Part shown: piece by piece, positions 5,371 to 5,619 of the stretch | How positions within the stretch are numbered: the first letter of the stretch is position 1 | Layout: each line of letters starts with the position of its first letter | Assembly: GCA_016763045.1 (NCBI GenBank) | Contig: JAESUN010000409.1 | Span: 1-5,619, forward strand | Source of the DNA: Opitutaceae bacterium | Lineage (GTDB): Bacteria > Verrucomicrobiota > Verrucomicrobiia > Opitutales > Opitutaceae | Reading direction: 5' to 3' | Length of the DNA stretch: 5,619 nt | The notes under the pieces: model-generated | Told to the model about the DNA's origin: nothing | Database searches by the model: none | Seen by the model: only the letters and a program-made list of their open reading frames with translations | Made by a program: the position numbers and the translations under genes

Positions 5371-5619
5371 ATGAATACAAATCTATTTTCCTTTTTTTTC
5401 AAAAAAAACCTACCCCTTGTTACTTTGGGCTTCCTCATTGTATCGGGAAGCAATCTTTTGGCACAACCGACTGCCGACGTATCTTATCGATTAAGCATAA
5501 GAGACCAAATAGAAATATCTCTCTTCGACGAGCCCGAGCTCAATGATACTCAACGCATTGACGGCCAAGGACAAATAGAAGTATCGCTCATTGGTCCTAC
5601 AACTCTAACTGGGTTAACC
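5371..5619 (+). CDS. Polysaccharide export (OPX/Wza-like) protein, 3' partial
   Basis: The frame stays open from the ATG at 5371 to the last base (83 codons); the rest lies outside the window. Residues 1-31 are a signal peptide (FFFKK, then a hydrophobic core, then LLA cut before Gln32). There is no lipobox Cys, unlike E. coli Wza, which is a lipoprotein. Residues 39-83 match the start of the Poly_export domain: YRLSIRDQIEISLF, then DEPEL, then a D-G-Q-G-Q-I turn and LIGPTTLTGLT, corresponding to the family pattern Y-x-L-x-x-x-D, P-E-L, D-G-x-I, L-I-G, G-x-T. The glycines of the usual G-P-G-D are replaced (SIRD), a mild divergence. OPX proteins form periplasmic and outer-membrane rings through which capsule or exopolysaccharide leaves the cell. 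The gene sits 41 bases after the beta-barrel gene and is probably cotranscribed with it. No Shine-Dalgarno is seen. The signal peptide contains a T8/A8 tract pair. Confidence 0.85.
   Translation, partial: MNTNLFSFFFKKNLPLVTLGFLIVSGSNLLAQPTADVSYRLSIRDQIEISLFDEPELNDTQRIDGQGQIEVSLIGPTTLTGLT

Noticed and set aside
5310..5546. 78-codon plus-strand frame crossing from the barrel gene into the OPX gene
   Set aside because: It runs through the stop of the barrel gene and the signal peptide of the OPX gene in another frame. The OPX frame has the family motifs and this one has none.

Overview
The window looks like ordinary chromosomal DNA from a Gram-negative bacterium. Two secreted proteins at the right end, an outer-membrane beta-barrel and a polysaccharide export protein, show that an outer membrane is present. 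The base composition leans to AT. The TPR membrane protein and the single-helix protein on the left resemble, from memory, families common in Verrucomicrobiota (Opitutae/Puniceicoccales-like). Most genes here lack a clear Shine-Dalgarno sequence. The phylum is an inference; no rRNA or tRNA gene is present to test it.

Layout: (1) 1-990, the 3' part of a membrane-anchored TPR protein whose start lies outside the window. The reading frame is open from base 1. (2) 1106-1861, a single-helix membrane-anchored protein of unknown function. (3) 2020-2991, a serine alpha/beta hydrolase with a visible catalytic triad. (4) 3068-3274, a short SlyX-family coiled-coil protein, best started at a GTG. (5) 3271-3663 on the minus strand, an Hsp15/HslR-like S4 RNA-binding protein that converges on slyX and shares its stop tetranucleotide. 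(6) 3664-4189, a 526-base divergent intergenic region with several short inverted repeats and a candidate extended -10 for hslR. (7) 4190-5329, a signal-peptide-bearing outer-membrane beta-barrel protein starting at GTG. (8) 5371 to the window end, the start of a Wza/OPX-type polysaccharide export protein, separated from the barrel gene by a gap with a perfect 7-bp hairpin.

The left half (TPR protein, single-helix protein, hydrolase, slyX) is a loose same-strand series with gaps of 76-158 bases and no obvious shared pathway. The right end is the most coherent unit: a beta-barrel protein followed directly by an OPX protein looks like the start of an exopolysaccharide synthesis and export operon. 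The barrel could be the outer-membrane conduit that the periplasmic OPX protein docks to. I found no mobile element, CRISPR array, tRNA or rRNA. I did not find a convincing wholly new system; the barrel/OPX pair and the unassigned single-helix protein are the best leads.
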